A DNA stretch of 64,000 nt, taken from assembly GCA_973895155.1 (NCBI GenBank), contig OZ316894.1:9548001-9612000 (forward strand). Reading direction: 5' to 3'. The notes under the pieces are model-generated. The model ran no database searches. It was not told the origin of the DNA and saw nothing but the letters and a program-made list of their open reading frames with translations. Of this stretch, positions 24,667 through 36,854 are shown piece by piece (the stretch's first letter is position 1; each line of letters starts with the position of its first letter). The translations under genes and the position numbers were made by a program. Source of the stretch: Marsupella aquatica (taxonomy: Eukaryota > Marchantiophyta).

Positions 24667-27542
24667 ACTCTTTGCACAGTTTTAATTTAAGAATATGATC
24701 AATAGACAGTTTCTATTGCATAAATACTTCCATATGAATCCACAGAAGGTAACTTAGTATTCCTTCATTTGATTAAATTCATGCTCTATGCCACCTTCAT
24801 TCAGAGCTTGAAATTGCCAATTTTGTCTACGTATACAATTCTTGGGCAAATCTAAATATCAGCACTTCTTGGAGGGGACCCATTCATCAAATTTCCTTTC
24901 AATCAACTGATTAAATTGTACTTGTCACCCCACTTGTCACCATTGATAGACTGGCTAGTCATGCCTTTCAAATACGGTGCTAATTCACAGTCATTCCTTG
25001 ATAGCAAAGTCATGCCATCAAACCAGGCTGGAGTTGACCATGCTTTCATCCTCAGAAAATCTAGTACCACTATTCGCCAATGGCGTAGATTTTTTTGAGC
25101 AAGAAACATCATATTTGCTAGATAACCCGCATGATCAGTCAACACATTTGTGAATTAGACTGCCCAAGGGTGGCACATCACAAGAGTAGATGACTAATAG
25201 TCTGTCTATTCAATTGAACCATGCAGAATTATGATAGATCTACCAGGCTGAATTATTAGAGAGCAAATCTTCAAGAGCAAATTTTGAAGGAGAATAATTA
25301 GACTAAAGGTTTCCATTTCTTTGCATTAGATGCTTTTCTATCCTTATATATTTCTCCATATCATTTCCCCTAGCAACCAAATGTAGGAAATTGATCGCAC
25401 TGCTATCTTACCATTGCAATTCAATTATCTTACACAATCTTGCTTGAACAAGTTTCTTCATCCCACTAAAAGTTCAAAGAGTTTCAAAGAGTCTCAACTT
25501 GTTAGTCTACATGACTTCTACATGTGCATTACAGGAGCACACCCTTTGGGGACAATTGTGCATTAGCCTTAATTCCTGACCAAAATTTAATATACAAATA
25601 CAATTAAACTAATAAATCATCAATTACGCATTTTCACAGTTTTTTGCCTGTCTGGGTCCAATTTGTAAACTCTCACCAAGTGCTTAGAAATTAATCACGG
25701 CAACTTGCGAAGGGCTTGGGAATATAGGGCAACAATGTTCCAAAGAACTTGCATTTCAGAGACCCTTAATTTATGTAGAAAATGATTTACCTTGATTGCC
25801 TCTCTCTCCCTCCACAGCTTGATGAAGTGGCTACATAATTTTTCTTAATCCATTTTTGTCTTGTAATTGATATCATCTTAGGGCAGCATCCAAGAAAATT
25901 ATGAGATTGAACATAAGAGGTTATAGAGATTGCCACAAGATATTCCAATGAAATTAGGGTGTTTTAAAAGCATGTGTATATCGACATGTGTATTACTTGT
26001 GCTCACTTTAGTGATTGAAACTTGGAAGAAATGAGTGGTGAAGCCTACAATAATTACATGGTTTGGGAGCTACACGGGCCGGGATTTACTGTTACCTGAG
26101 TTAGTTAAATGCACAATTTATACTCTAATGGAAATCAGAAGTATGAAATTGTATAAATAATTATACACAAGGCTCTTACAAAATCGATGAATTAGGGCCT
26201 CGTTTTGATATGTGTACAAGACATCAACAAATGGTTTGAAGGGGCGTGTCTCTTATCAAAAGACACCATGGATACACAATTGGATTCTTTTTATAAAAAT
26301 TATTCAAGGAAACCAGTAAACTTGATCTTAGACAGTTACTTGAACACATTGGATTGTATTGATTTCAATCTGTTTGTTGCCCAGTCTGCAATTACTTAGT
26401 CCAAAATCTCTAAACATATATACTGCCAAAGTGTTACTGACATCATTGGTGGGGCCAACACAACTTCCCTCTCTAGAGATTCCCAACTCCAAGTTCAAAC
26501 AATGCAGAATGAATGTCCAATTTGACTTACTAAGAAATTTTGCCCACTAGAATTGCAAGCATTTCATAGTTTGATATGCACAATTCCACATCTCAGGTCT
26601 ACCTCACTTTAACTATTACACTTACCTCACCCTAGATGTCTAGTCTCATATCTTTCATCACCAAAAGTTCACTGCTACTTCTCACAGACAGAAAACAATT
26701 TGCAGCTTAGCGCACATTGGAGGAATTCTATTTGAAGTAATCATATCTATTCACAAGATCATATCTCTATTTATGAGAGGTTAGTGGGGTCGGCTTACTG
26801 AAACTGCTGGTAATGTCGAGTGTATTGGCCCAATGTGAAAATCCTATCCTCTGCTTATATCTAGTTGAACGGGAATTTAAACGGTTGCACTTCAAATGTA
26901 GTACTTCAGGGCCAAAGGAGCCCACAACTCAAGCTGATAGAACCTGTACATTCACTTTTTCCTTTGACTGGCTTAGCACGATAATGCTAGTCACTCATAA
27001 ATTCAAAGTACTGAAAAAATAACAATTGTATGTAAACAGAAGGACTGGTACGTTAAGAATTAAGGATTGATCTAAATGAGCGAATGAGCTTTGCTTCATG
27101 TCTGGCTTGTGTTAGGCACTGTGTTCTGAACTCAACTTCAGTCCTAATGGTGTCTACATATTAGCATGGTAAGTTAGATTTTGCTATGGTTGTTTTTAGA
27201 AATTATGACTGTGAATGGGAACATTTGGGCATGAATCTTTTTGTCACAAATCAGGATGACTTTGAAGTCTGAAGCATACCTCTACCCTAGATTCAGAGGT
27301 AGAGTTGTTCCTCAATTTCATGTAGTCTTTTGACTCCAAGAGCAGTTGCCAGGACCTCATCACTAAAGATATTGACAAAACCCATATATGTCAATAGTTG
27401 ATTGTTATATGCATATTCCATTCTTTGCTACCTCTTTCACATAAGTAAAAGTGATGAACTGAACTTTTAGTGGACTCACAGAAAGCTGTTTCACAACTCT
27501 CAACGGCAGACTCTGCCAGCAGCATTATCATAGAGAATTCAG
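24667..27542. other. AT-rich intergenic sequence upstream of the F-box gene
   Basis: No coding signal seen. The final few hundred bases should hold the promoter of the F-box gene at 27543, but no core promoter element stands out. Confidence 0.45.
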
Positions 27543-28808
27543 ATGTCTTTGAGGGGTGTCCAATTTTGTACCCAAACAAAACTAGGGGGCAGGAGTAGTA
27601 ATACATTGACTACAATCAGAAATGATCTAGTCAATGGAGACAAGGAGTTTGAGGATGGGAGTAGGATGATAACACGTCATGGACACCTTGCGGGTTATAA
27701 TTGTAGTGCTAGCCAAAGGAAAGATTTGGTGCAAGAGGAGATGGATCCATCCCTGTGGGGATCTCTCACCGAAGACATTGAGGATCGCATCCTTGCATGG
27801 TTACCATTTGACGCCTTTGCAAAGATGCGCACTGTCTGCAAGAGATGGAATGACATTCTAAGATCGTCAACTTTTCTCCAAGTGTATAGAGCAATTCCTG
27901 CTCCAGCCCACCCCTGCTTCCTCATGTTTGATGCAAAGGACTGGACTATGTGCTGGTTGTTCAATCCATCCATCACTCGTTGGCACTCTTTCCCTTTTGA
28001 CTTCGAGTGCAGTGAATCCAAATTCCCATGTGCTGCAGCAGGGGGCCTCATGTGTTTTTGTGGTGCAACCTCATACCCTAACATGTACGTCTGCAATCCA
28101 TTAACTAGGCAGTGGAGAGAAATACCTCCCAGGAAAGAGAAGCGATTCCCCAATATGGTTGGAATGGTGGTCAATGAGTCCTCAAAAACCTTCAAGCTGG
28201 TTGTGGCTGGAGATTATCACGGTGTGCATGTCACATCCACTGAAGTTTTTGACTCTGAGACCAACTCATGGGTGACTACAGAAGGAGATCAGATACCAAT
28301 TGTTCGTCTAACTCCTAGAAACTCATCTTGCCTTGGATGTATTTTCTGGCTAACTTGTGATCCATTTGGTTTGATTGCTTTCAATTTGGAACAAGCAGAG
28401 TGGACCACACTCCATGCTCAAATGCCTGCTTTTCTCATATCCCCTCACCTTGTGGGATGCACAAATCGTTTGCTCATGGTAGGTGGGGTGAAGAAACAGA
28501 TTGCACCAAAGAGCATTAGGATTTGGGAGTTGGACATGACGTCAATGCAGTGGGATGAGGTGGCAAGCATGCCACCAACTCTTTGTAGCAGATTTTTGAA
28601 AGACTCACTCACTGGGGATTTTATGTGCATAGGTCAAAATGACCTCATTTGCTTTACAAGCTACAAATGCTCTCAAGCTTTGATGTATGATGTTTTGAAG
28701 AAGGTTTGGCAATGGTTGCCTGCCTACCCCTTTCTGTCTGTGCTTGACATCTACCGCTTGCATATTGGATTACCCTTCACCCCTCATTGGGACATTGGGG
28801 TCTTCTAA
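27543..28808 (+). CDS. F-box protein of the At5g15710 / kelch-associated type
   Basis: An intronless 421-residue frame. The F-box spans residues about 71-112 (SLTEDIEDRILAWLPFDAF, then RTVCKRWNDIL). The C-terminal ~300 residues resemble the beta-propeller of plant F-box proteins such as At5g15710 and At3g61590: repeated W-containing strands such as NPLTRQWREIPPR, VFDSETNSWVTT and IRIWELDMTSMQWDEV. Such proteins are substrate receptors of SCF (SKP1-cullin-F-box) E3 ubiquitin ligases; the F-box binds SKP1 and the propeller binds the target. The target here is unknown. The ATG at 27543 gives a 65-residue low-complexity leader; an alternative start is Met67 just before the F-box, closer to relatives. 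No frameshift or stop is seen, so it is likely functional. Confidence 0.88.
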   Translation: MSLRGVQFCTQTKLGGRSSNTLTTIRNDLVNGDKEFEDGSRMITRHGHLAGYNCSASQRKDLVQEEMDPSLWGSLTEDIEDRILAWLPFDAFAKMRTVCKRWNDILRSSTFLQVYRAIPAPAHPCFLMFDAKDWTMCWLFNPSITRWHSFPFDFECSESKFPCAAAGGLMCFCGATSYPNMYVCNPLTRQWREIPPRKEKRFPNMVGMVVNESSKTFKLVVAGDYHGVHVTSTEVFDSETNSWVTTEGDQIPIVRLTPRNSSCLGCIFWLTCDPFGLIAFNLEQAEWTTLHAQMPAFLISPHLVGCTNRLLMVGGVKKQIAPKSIRIWELDMTSMQWDEVASMPPTLCSRFLKDSLTGDFMCIGQNDLICFTSYKCSQALMYDVLKKVWQWLPAYPFLSVLDIYRLHIGLPFTPHWDIGVF

Positions 28809-28864
28809 TCACTGAGTGAACACAATCTATCAACTTACACAAAATCTATCTAATAAGGTGTGAT

Positions 28865-29255
28865 CTAAAGCTAGGCTAGCTAAGGGCCTAAGGTCTAGAG
28901 TGAAGCCTCTAGACAATGACTTGGGGCACTCTGGAGGCACAACTAAGGTTGGGGGTGGAGCTGAGAGGATACTCACCATCAAAGCGCAGATATCATTGAT
29001 ACTCACCATCTATTTATGAGCAAAGCTAGGGCATTCAGGATAGCTAGTGCTTATGGAACAGGCCCGGGAACAGGAAATAAACTATCTATAAAAGGGTGAA
29101 TGAAAGCCAGGGTAAGGGCCTCTGGTCCGGAGTATTCAAGTCTCTAGACCATGACTTTGGGGACACAACTAAAGTTGGGGGTGGAACTGGAAATGGACAC
29201 GATGGTACTCACCGTCTATAATTTATGTGCAAAGCTCGAGCATTCACTCACCCTA
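28865..29255. repeat. Two-copy direct repeat, about 160-180 bp, downstream of the F-box gene
   Basis: Copies at about 28865-29045 and 29097-29255 share, in order, aagggcct, gactt.ggg, cacaacta, gttgggggtgga, actcaccatct and gcaaagct. It is probably in the 3' flank of the F-box gene. Confidence 0.75.
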
Positions 29256-31160
29256 GTTCTACAAATTGATGATATGGTTCTGTTGTGCATTTGAGAAATA
29301 AGAGCTACTAACTATCTCAAGTGGGCACCAAAGGAGAGAACTCTTAAACCAATGAACACCCATTTTCAACTTTGGTGGATCCAGGTTACCATAATTAGTC
29401 AATAATGTTCAGCCCTAACAAAGAATACATGTGAGCAAACAGTGGCTATCAGTTTGTCCTTCCACAACTATGGGACAGTGGTGGTTTAAGGCCTTTTTAT
29501 CACCCTGCTGGAAAGAGCCCTCGTCCTCTCAAAGGGGAAGAAAGTAGAGTGAATGGCCTGGTGGCCATTTCTCCAGCGTTAAAATTGAGGGTCTCTGCTC
29601 GTTCTGGAGATATAACGGTAAAGCCTGTTAACCTTATTTGAGGGCTGATGGAATACAGGCCTAAGCACCCACAATGGCGCCCTAAACATAATGTTTGAAT
29701 TTGCACAGGGCCAGTACATGCAATCTACAACATGGTTAGAGATGCCACCCGGTTCCACATCAGCTAATCTAAATTCAAAGGAATAGCTAGGGACAAAAGG
29801 ACTTACTAGGTACCCTTAATGTATGGGTGCCATGCTACGGGGTGGGTAACTTTGTTCACTCCCATTCAAGACTCACTGAAATTATTGGAATAAGAGACGG
29901 CAAACCTGAATTTCAGATGTCTGATCGAGCAAGTTCAGTTAGGAGGTGACTTGAGTTGGTGGCCACTTGTTGCTCCACTGACAAGTAGTGTACTCTAGTA
30001 AACATTCACGATGGTTGGACACTAAATCAAGTATATTTGAAATTTCTCTTGGCAAAATTTTGAACCAAGTTACCATCGTCAGATTTTTGTTGCTAGTATA
30101 AAGTATGGTGGCATTGAGGCACCCCTGTTTTTTAGGATTGCATCCACACATTTGCTAATGTTGTTCCCCATTAATTAATCAAATAAGGGGCATTCCATTT
30201 ACTCAATCCTTGGTTGGGAGTCATCTTCATTACCACCCGCATTACTACTTTCAAAGGAGGCTTCACAATCTCAGGGAAAGAGAAGGGAAACAAGGGGGTG
30301 TGTCCTAGTCCCCGAGGGGTTGATCAAGCCACGTCCTCTAGGATTTTTATACCTCTAGGCGACCAGAAGGAAACAAACTACATCCTCTAGACAATTTGTG
30401 AAACGACACTTTCACTCAGGTTATGACTCCCAAATGGTTGCCCAGTTGTTTATAATTCAGTGACACCCTAAAATGTATGTCCTCCACCATGGACCCACAT
30501 AGTTACCTGGATAACTCAAAGGAGGTGGGCTGACCCACATAGTTACCTAGATAACTCAAATGAGGTGGAAACACTAACAAATGTCGAGGCTGCCATAATT
30601 AAAACAAAGTCCAGTTCAACCATAAAATGAGACAGTCCTTGTGGGTACTCACTGTTATGCATTTCCTCGTAGGTCTAGGGTTACGATTGTAACCATAGTA
30701 AGAGCTGACCTTAGTCGCGGACTAGGTTGGGTTAACTAGGTTGCACACTATGTCCCAAAAGGTATTTGCTTGGATAGTAGGAACTCAGGTTCATTGTTAT
30801 GGAGCTAGTTGAGAGATAAAAAGATCTTATATTGCTGAGACTCGGTATGACTGACGAACCTAGAGTGCAGTACAGCTCTCATGTGTTCAAGTGGACGTAG
30901 CCTCAGCTAAGGTGAACTAGCCAGATATTTCTTTGTGTCGACTACTTGTGCATTGGATGATCATGGATGTGTCGTTGTGAATGTCATCTTTGCTCAACAC
31001 TCACTATAATGCAATCAATTTCTTTGTCCACAACATAACAAAAATAAAAAGACTACATCAAAAATCTGAAATTTTACTAGTTAAGATAGTGTTAAGTTAC
31101 ACAAGTTACTTATGTTCAAATTTTCAATGCTCCAGGGAGAGATCCAGGCATAAGACATTT
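29256..31160. other. Intergenic, no gene recognised
   Basis: No supported coding exon. Contains one short tandem repeat, listed separately. Confidence 0.45.
30492..30568. repeat. Two-copy repeat, 37 bp, spaced by 3 bp
   Basis: gacccacatagttacct starts both copies at 30492 and 30532, and both end in gaggtgg. They differ at two positions. Confidence 0.9.
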
Positions 31161-31374
31161 CAAGGCTCAGCTGAAATGAAAAGACATAATTATTTCATTC
31201 TAATGCGGCTGACTTACCATCCATCAATTACATTAGCAGTAGTCAATCATTAATTGGCAATGAAACAAGGCTCACCTGAAATTCTGAAAATACATTTTGG
31301 CATTTTGCATTCTAATGCGGGTGATTTACCATCTATCAATTACATTTGACCCTACTCATTAATTGGCAATGAAA
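31161..31374. repeat. Two-copy tandem repeat, about 105 bp
   Basis: Copies at 31161-31264 and 31266-31374 both start caaggctca, contain cattctaatgcgg and ccatc.atcaattacat, and end taattggcaatgaaa. The last motif recurs at 34875-34897 at the left border of the second segmental-duplication copy. Confidence 0.85.
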
Positions 31375-31482
31375 TGACTCCCAGGTTTGAAGTGACAGGC
31401 AACTTGCCGAGTTGCCCGACATGCAAACTCGACTTTTGCCGGGCTAAAATCGGCCCAAATGCCAGATATTCCTTGTTATTCC

Positions 31483-31640
31483 CCGGGCCGGGCTGGGACA
31501 GGGCGGGCAGGGATGGGCCAGGACAGGCTGGGACAGGTTGGGGCTGGGCCGGGAGAGGCCGGGACAGGCCGGGGATCGGGCCGGGCTAGGCGGTGTGAGC
31601 CAGCCGGGGCTGGGAGGTCATGGCCGGGCCGGCCGCTCCG
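31483..31640 (+). repeat. G-rich minisatellite (G-quadruplex potential)
   Basis: Irregular repeats of gggccggg, gctgggaca and gggaca with many runs of three or four G on the plus strand, in an otherwise AT-rich area. It lies inside the roughly 420-bp segment found only in copy 1 of the duplication, about 1.3 kb upstream of gene A. Confidence 0.85.
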
Positions 31641-31939
31641 GGTGACGAGTTGCGGGTTGATGACGGACTCTAAATCCTCTATTTGCCGGGCACATCCAAA
31701 CCCAGAACGACTCACATTGACTACTAAGGGCATTACGGCAATCTCTAGGCTGGCTAAGCTGAATAGCATTAATTGTCCTCGAGATTAGCTTTCGAACATG
31801 ATCCCTATCATTGTACGAAAGCCGCCAAGGGAAAAATTCCATTAATTTCATTGCAGCGCTGCATTCATTGAAACTTTATCACGAAGCTTTGGATTGCTAT
31901 GGATCGTGATATGCTGCGAAATTTGGAGTGCTATGGATT

Positions 31940-32381
31940 TTGATATGGCACGAAACAGCTGCCATTGAACGTTTACGACAGACGAATGTCGTCGACTATA
32001 CTTGTCTGTGGAGGCCGGGAGAGAGCCAAAAATCGTTTCGAAATCCACTGCGACGACTTGAAGCCCAGATGCCGGGTTCCCCAACCAAGAGTCCAGAACT
32101 GAACTCTGGATTGTTAGGGAATGTACATTACAAGGTGCGACTGTTTTCTCCTCTCTCAATGTGTTCTGTCTTTTGCAATCTTCTTGTTCTGAAGGCCATT
32201 GTGGCTTTTGTCATGGCAAATCCTTAACTTCAGGCTTTCAAAATGTGGTGAAAACTGAGGTAGATGTTTTGAGCCAATCAACCATTCTTTTTCACAGACG
32301 TCCCGGTTGTGACAACAGTTTGTGCTACCAGTCCTTCTTTGCTGGAATTATATGATAGGCTCGCAAGTGTACAGAAGCTCT
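31940..32381 (+). other. Conserved upstream region of gene A: possible decaying exons
   Basis: Homologous to 35040-35440 in copy 2. One patch (about 32298-32381) has an acceptor-like AG before it and a perfect GTAAGT donor after it. It reads SPSLLELYDRLASV here and CPSLLELYHRLGNV in copy 2. A more upstream patch reads ERLRQTNVVDY here and ERLRQANVVDH in copy 2. The frames are interrupted in both copies by indels or stops at different places, and splice phases do not agree with the start of the main exon. This fits a lost 5' part of an ancestral gene or a long noncoding leader. Confidence 0.35.
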
Positions 32382-32984
32382 GTAAGTCCTTTGGATCAAT
32401 GGTTTCTTCATTAGCTCTTCTTATTAGTTGCGTCCGTTTCCATCCGTATCCCTACAGTCGTCGCCACGCTTTCGGCTAGGCGTTGCAGCTTCTCCTAGCT
32501 GGCCGCTCGTCTGTAATCGAGCTTCCAGACCTTCACTCTAATCATCGAGCTGTGATAAGCCGGGATCATCGAGCTGTGGGAGTGGATTAACGATTGTGCT
32601 ATCTTTGAGCACTCCTTTCAAGAGAAGATGTTTCCTCCCGCAGCGTGGTTTCGCGTGTCTTCGCTGGAGATGCCCGTGAGCAAAAGATATCGTTTTGGAA
32701 ACAGAACAAACTACTGTAGCTAGAAATCAAATTCCGCAAAGCAAACCAAATGAATCTCGTCGACCCCACAATTGCAAGTACCAGGAACTGTACAGTAGAA
32801 AATGTGTACTGTTCAATAGCTCAATCACAGAGATTAGGCTGCCTCCATTTAATTGGATGATATTTTCGTCAACTGTGGTTGATTGCACTCGTGTTGTTAA
32901 TTCACATTGCTTATGTTTCTACAGCCTGTGGGATGCGACAGGAACGGCTGTAATCAAGGTTCATTAGCTGGTGATGGTGCCAAA

Positions 32985-33989
32985 ATGAACAGCGATGGAG
33001 AACCCTGGTTGTCAATGACCGTGATAGAGAGGGTGAGGCATATACACCGTCGTTTGGTCGAGAACAATGAGAGGAGATCGTACGATTTCAAGATAGAGTG
33101 CGCAAAGGAACTGCACATGCCGGGATTTGGCAAGCGCACCGATTCGGCTGTGATCACGGCTTTCGACAATTATTTTCAGCTAGCGTACAGGACGGGCCCG
33201 GTGTGGCTATGTGTGAACAAAATATTGAGGATGTGGGAGAATGAAATGCTGAAAGGGCAGAGGAGAGGCACTGAAGATGGCGTCAAAATTAAGCTTACAC
33301 AATGGCAGCATATGCAAGGGATTTATGATGACACAATCATCGTCCCCGTCCTTGAAAACGTCGTCCGGGGAAATTTTTCACTGCAGGAGATGGGGGAGGA
33401 GTTTGTCCAATACAAGCTCGTCTACAGTGTGCAACAGGCCTTCGTGAAAGCCTTACAAGGAGATACATGGGATACGTGCAAGGTTCTATACCCGGAACAC
33501 GCAACTGACAAAGCTCTCAAGACATTCATTCCTCTCTTCAAATGCTGGGTCAGTTTTAATCTCGACTATGTTCAGTTCTTCCACATATTCTTATGCTAAA
33601 CGGGTGTAGATACATATTGGGCAGTGTTGGGCTTTATATTCTGAAGCAATTTCGACTTCTCAATGTAGCCATAGGGCATGTCCATTTCTGCGCTTCTAAA
33701 TCCGCTATTAAATTTACATTTCATTGAATACATCTTTGAATGACTTTGCTCTCACATTTAGCTCTCCTTTAATTACACGAAGTCTCGATCTTCTAAGTAG
33801 CTTTATCCTTTGTCGAGAAATATTTTTCTTGTGATTCGTCGGACCCAGCTCTGATTGATTTTGTTGTGTCTGTTTGTGCAGAAGGATCCGACTAAGAAAA
33901 AACGAGCGTTCACTTCAGAGCTCACAGAGTTGCCGGACGTGTTCATCGCACACATTCAAGAAGCGCGGAGGTGGTCACAGAAGCAGTGA
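32985..33989 (+). CDS. Gene A of a tandem pair, unknown family, two exons
   Basis: Exons 32985-33548 and 33882-33989, phase 0, give 223 residues. I do not recognise the family. It begins MNSDGEPWLSMTVIERVRHI and contains TGPVW, a KLTQWQHMQGIYDDTII block, a helical FSLQEMGEEFVQYK block, and TWDTCKVLYPEHATDKAL. The short second exon starts KDPTKKKR, a basic patch that could be a nuclear signal. It is mostly helical with no signal peptide or membrane segment. The frame is open for 26 codons upstream of the ATG, so a longer protein from an upstream exon is possible; the acceptor-like tttctacag at about 32920 fits this. Protein-level conservation with gene B (reading frame and intron position kept despite indels) argues that it is or was coding. 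Confidence 0.68.
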
Positions 33990-34083
33990 GTACAGAGATA
34001 TATTGTGAAATACAGCAATCTATAAATCTCTACAGTGATTCACAGAATTCAGATTTGGAAGACCTTCATTCTTCTGTTTCTCT

Positions 34084-34490
34084 CGAGAAAGATCACTTTT
34101 GAAAAGCACTAGGTGTGATGATTCTCACGATTGATATGAAAAAACAGGAGGATTGAAGGGGGCTAAGTTTGACTGAACGGAAGGTGGAAAGAGTTGGGAA
34201 CGCAGACAGAGCAAGTTTTCGGGGTCTAACATTCTTACATTCACTGTTGTATTGAGTAAATTTGTCGAGGCGTGTCTGGCCTGAGAAAGCTAGACCACTT
34301 TGGAAAAGCACGATGTGTGATCACTCTATCGATTAACATAAAAAATTCCGGGAGGATTGAAAGGGGCCTAGTTTGGCTGAACGGAAGGTAGAAAGACATG
34401 AGGGAACGAAGATAGAGCAATTTTGGGGGGTCTAACTATCTTACATTAGCTGTTGTGTATTGAGTAATTTCCTAGAGGCATATCTTGCCT
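34084..34490. repeat. Two-copy tandem repeat, period about 197 bp, downstream of gene A
   Basis: Copies at about 34084-34280 and 34281-34490 share gaaaagcac, aggattgaa.ggggc, ctgaacggaaggt.gaaag and the gaggc.t.tcttgcctga-type end. Copy 2 of the segmental duplication has only one copy (about 36900-37110), so this doubled after, or was lost since, the larger duplication. Confidence 0.8.
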
Positions 34491-35948
34491 GACATGTTGG
34501 ATTGACATCGAGTATGTTAACGTTTCGTGCACTTAATCATGTGAATGTTTCCCTCTCTGATATAGTGGTTGATGAACTTTTATAATTTGTTAAGGCCCTG
34601 TTTACGGATCCCCCATTTGAGATAACCATAGATGCCAAACTCATCTGAGCAATATAATTGACTTATGTGTGAGTGTATCCGATGATTTAGCCCAAGTCAT
34701 ATCCTCAACTCAAGTACATCCGAATGCCTCAATGAAAGATTATAATTCTTTTCACAACTTTCGTGATTCAACATACACATTAGTGTGATTCCCGGTAAAA
34801 ACTGATTTGGGCACTAATTCTTCACTTACACTAATTCCGGTGGACACGGTAACGAGGTTACCAGTACCTCATATGTACTCATTAATTGGCATTGAAACTA
34901 CTACAGTACGAAGTGGTCTCTATCTCTGTATCGTAGCTGCCAACGGAATTCTATTCATGAAACTTCACCACGAAGCATTGGAACGCTGAGGATCGTGATA
35001 TGCCTCGAAATCTGGAGTGCTGTGGATCGTAATACTGCACGAAAGAGCTGCAATTGAACGGCTACGACAGGCGAATGTCGTTGACCACTTGTCTGTGGAG
35101 AGGACCAAAATCAATTAGAAAGCCACTGACTGCGACGATTTGAAGCTCAGAAGCCAGGACCTCCACGAGTCCAGAACTGAACTCCAGATTGTCTGGGAGC
35201 CCACATCACAAGGTACGAGTGTTTTCTCCTCGCTCAATGTGTTCTTTCTTCTGCAATTTCTTGGTCGTTTGGCTATGGAGTCTTTCGCCGTAGCAACTTC
35301 GGGCTTGCAAATGTGGTGAAGTCACGTCTGAGGTTAAGGGTTTTGAGTCAATCAACCACTCTTTTTGCAGACGTTCTGGTTGTGACAAGAGCTTGTGTTA
35401 CCTGTCCTTCTTTGCTGGAGTTATATCATCGGCTCGGAAATGTTTTAGCTCTGTAAATCGTTTCAGTCAATGTTTTCTCATTAGCTCTTCTAATTAGCTG
35501 CATCGGTTTCTATCCGTGCTCTTGTATGAGCTGCAATTGTCGCCACGCTTTCGGCTAGGCAAAGCAGCTGTCGTCTAACTGGCCGCCGTCTGTGATCGAG
35601 CTTCCAGCCCGTCTGATCGTCGTCTCTGGGAGACGCCCGTGAGCAAACATTACCTTGTTGCGAACAGAACAAACTACTGTACTGTAGCTAGCAACAAGTC
35701 GCAGAATCTCGCAGACCCACAATTGCAAGTAGCAGGAACTGTGCAGAAAATATGTACTGTTTACAGAATTTAGGCTGCCACCATTTAATTCTCTTTCAAA
35801 GGTGGCAAGTACTTGGATGACTGGTTTTGTTGGAACTGTGTTTGATTGCACTCTTGATGTTAATTCACGTTGCTTATGTTTATGGAGCCTGTGCAATGTA
35901 GCAGGAACGGCTGTAGTCAGATTCATTTGAGCTGGTGGTCGTGCCAAA
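34491..35948. other. Intergenic and upstream region of gene B
   Basis: Covers the end of duplication copy 1, a roughly 140-bp unique spacer (34735-34874) and the start of copy 2. The 35040-35440 part matches the candidate decaying exons upstream of gene A; here an in-frame TAG at about 35117 breaks the upstream patch and a TGA precedes the gene B start. Confidence 0.5.
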
Positions 35949-36854
35949 ATGAGCAGCGGTGGAGAATCCTGGTTGTCGATGACCGTGATCGAGAAGGTCC
36001 GGTTCATTCATCGCAGTTTGTTCGAGAACAGAGGGATGAGATCGCACGAGCTAGCGGAACTGGAAATTGCCAGACGCACGGATACAGCTTTTTACAGGTA
36101 TTGTCTGCTAGCTTCCAGGACCGGCCCAGTGTGGCGACGTGTGAATAAGATATTCAACATGTGGGTCAATGGTGAGGTGAAAGGGCAGAAGACAGGCATT
36201 GAAGACGATGTCCAAATGAAGCTCACACAATGGCAGCATATGCAAGGGATCAATGACGACACAATCATCATCAACATTCTTGAAAAAGTCGTGCGCAAAA
36301 AGTTTTCATTGCAGGAGATGGGGGAGTGGTTCGTCGGATGCAAGCTCATCTGCAGTGTGCAACAGGCCCTCGTGAGAGCATTACGAGAAGAAACGAGGGA
36401 TTGTGTCAAGGCTCTATACTTGAAACCAGAGGACTCTGATTTCAAGAGACATGATACGTGGGATATGTGCCAGATTATATACCCGGAACACGCAACCGAC
36501 GATGCTGTCGAGATATTTGTTCCTCTTTTCAAAGACTGGGTCAGTTTCGAGCTCTATATTCAATGTTCATTTCTTCGACGATTCTCATTTTTAGATTTCA
36601 TTGCATACATCTAAGAATGACTATGCTCTCAACATTTAGCTCTACCTTACTTACAAGATGTCTCGATCTACTTGGTACTCGATCTGTGATTGATTTTGTT
36701 GTGTCTGCTTGTGCAGAAGTATCCGACTAAGAAAAAAAGATCGCTCACATCAGCGCTCACAGAGTTCCCGGACGAGTTCAATGCACACATTGAAGAAGCC
36801 CGGACGTGGGCACAGAATAACCTCAAATATGTTTTGGCTGCAATCAAAGGATAA
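35949..36854 (+). CDS. Gene B of the tandem pair, unknown family, two exons
   Basis: Exons 35949-36539 and 36717-36854, phase 0, give 242 residues. It is the paralogue of gene A: the same MTVIE.VR.IHR start, LTQWQHMQGI.DDTII, FSLQEMGE and YPEHATD blocks, and the same intron position after a Trp codon (TGG then gtcagt). Compared with A it lacks about 12 residues near position 45. It has about 22 extra residues before YPEHAT, apparently an internal duplication (TRDCVKALYLKPED against TWDMCQIIYPEHAT). Its C-terminus is ten residues longer. A TGA eight codons upstream fixes the start at 35949. No premature stop is present. Confidence 0.68.
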
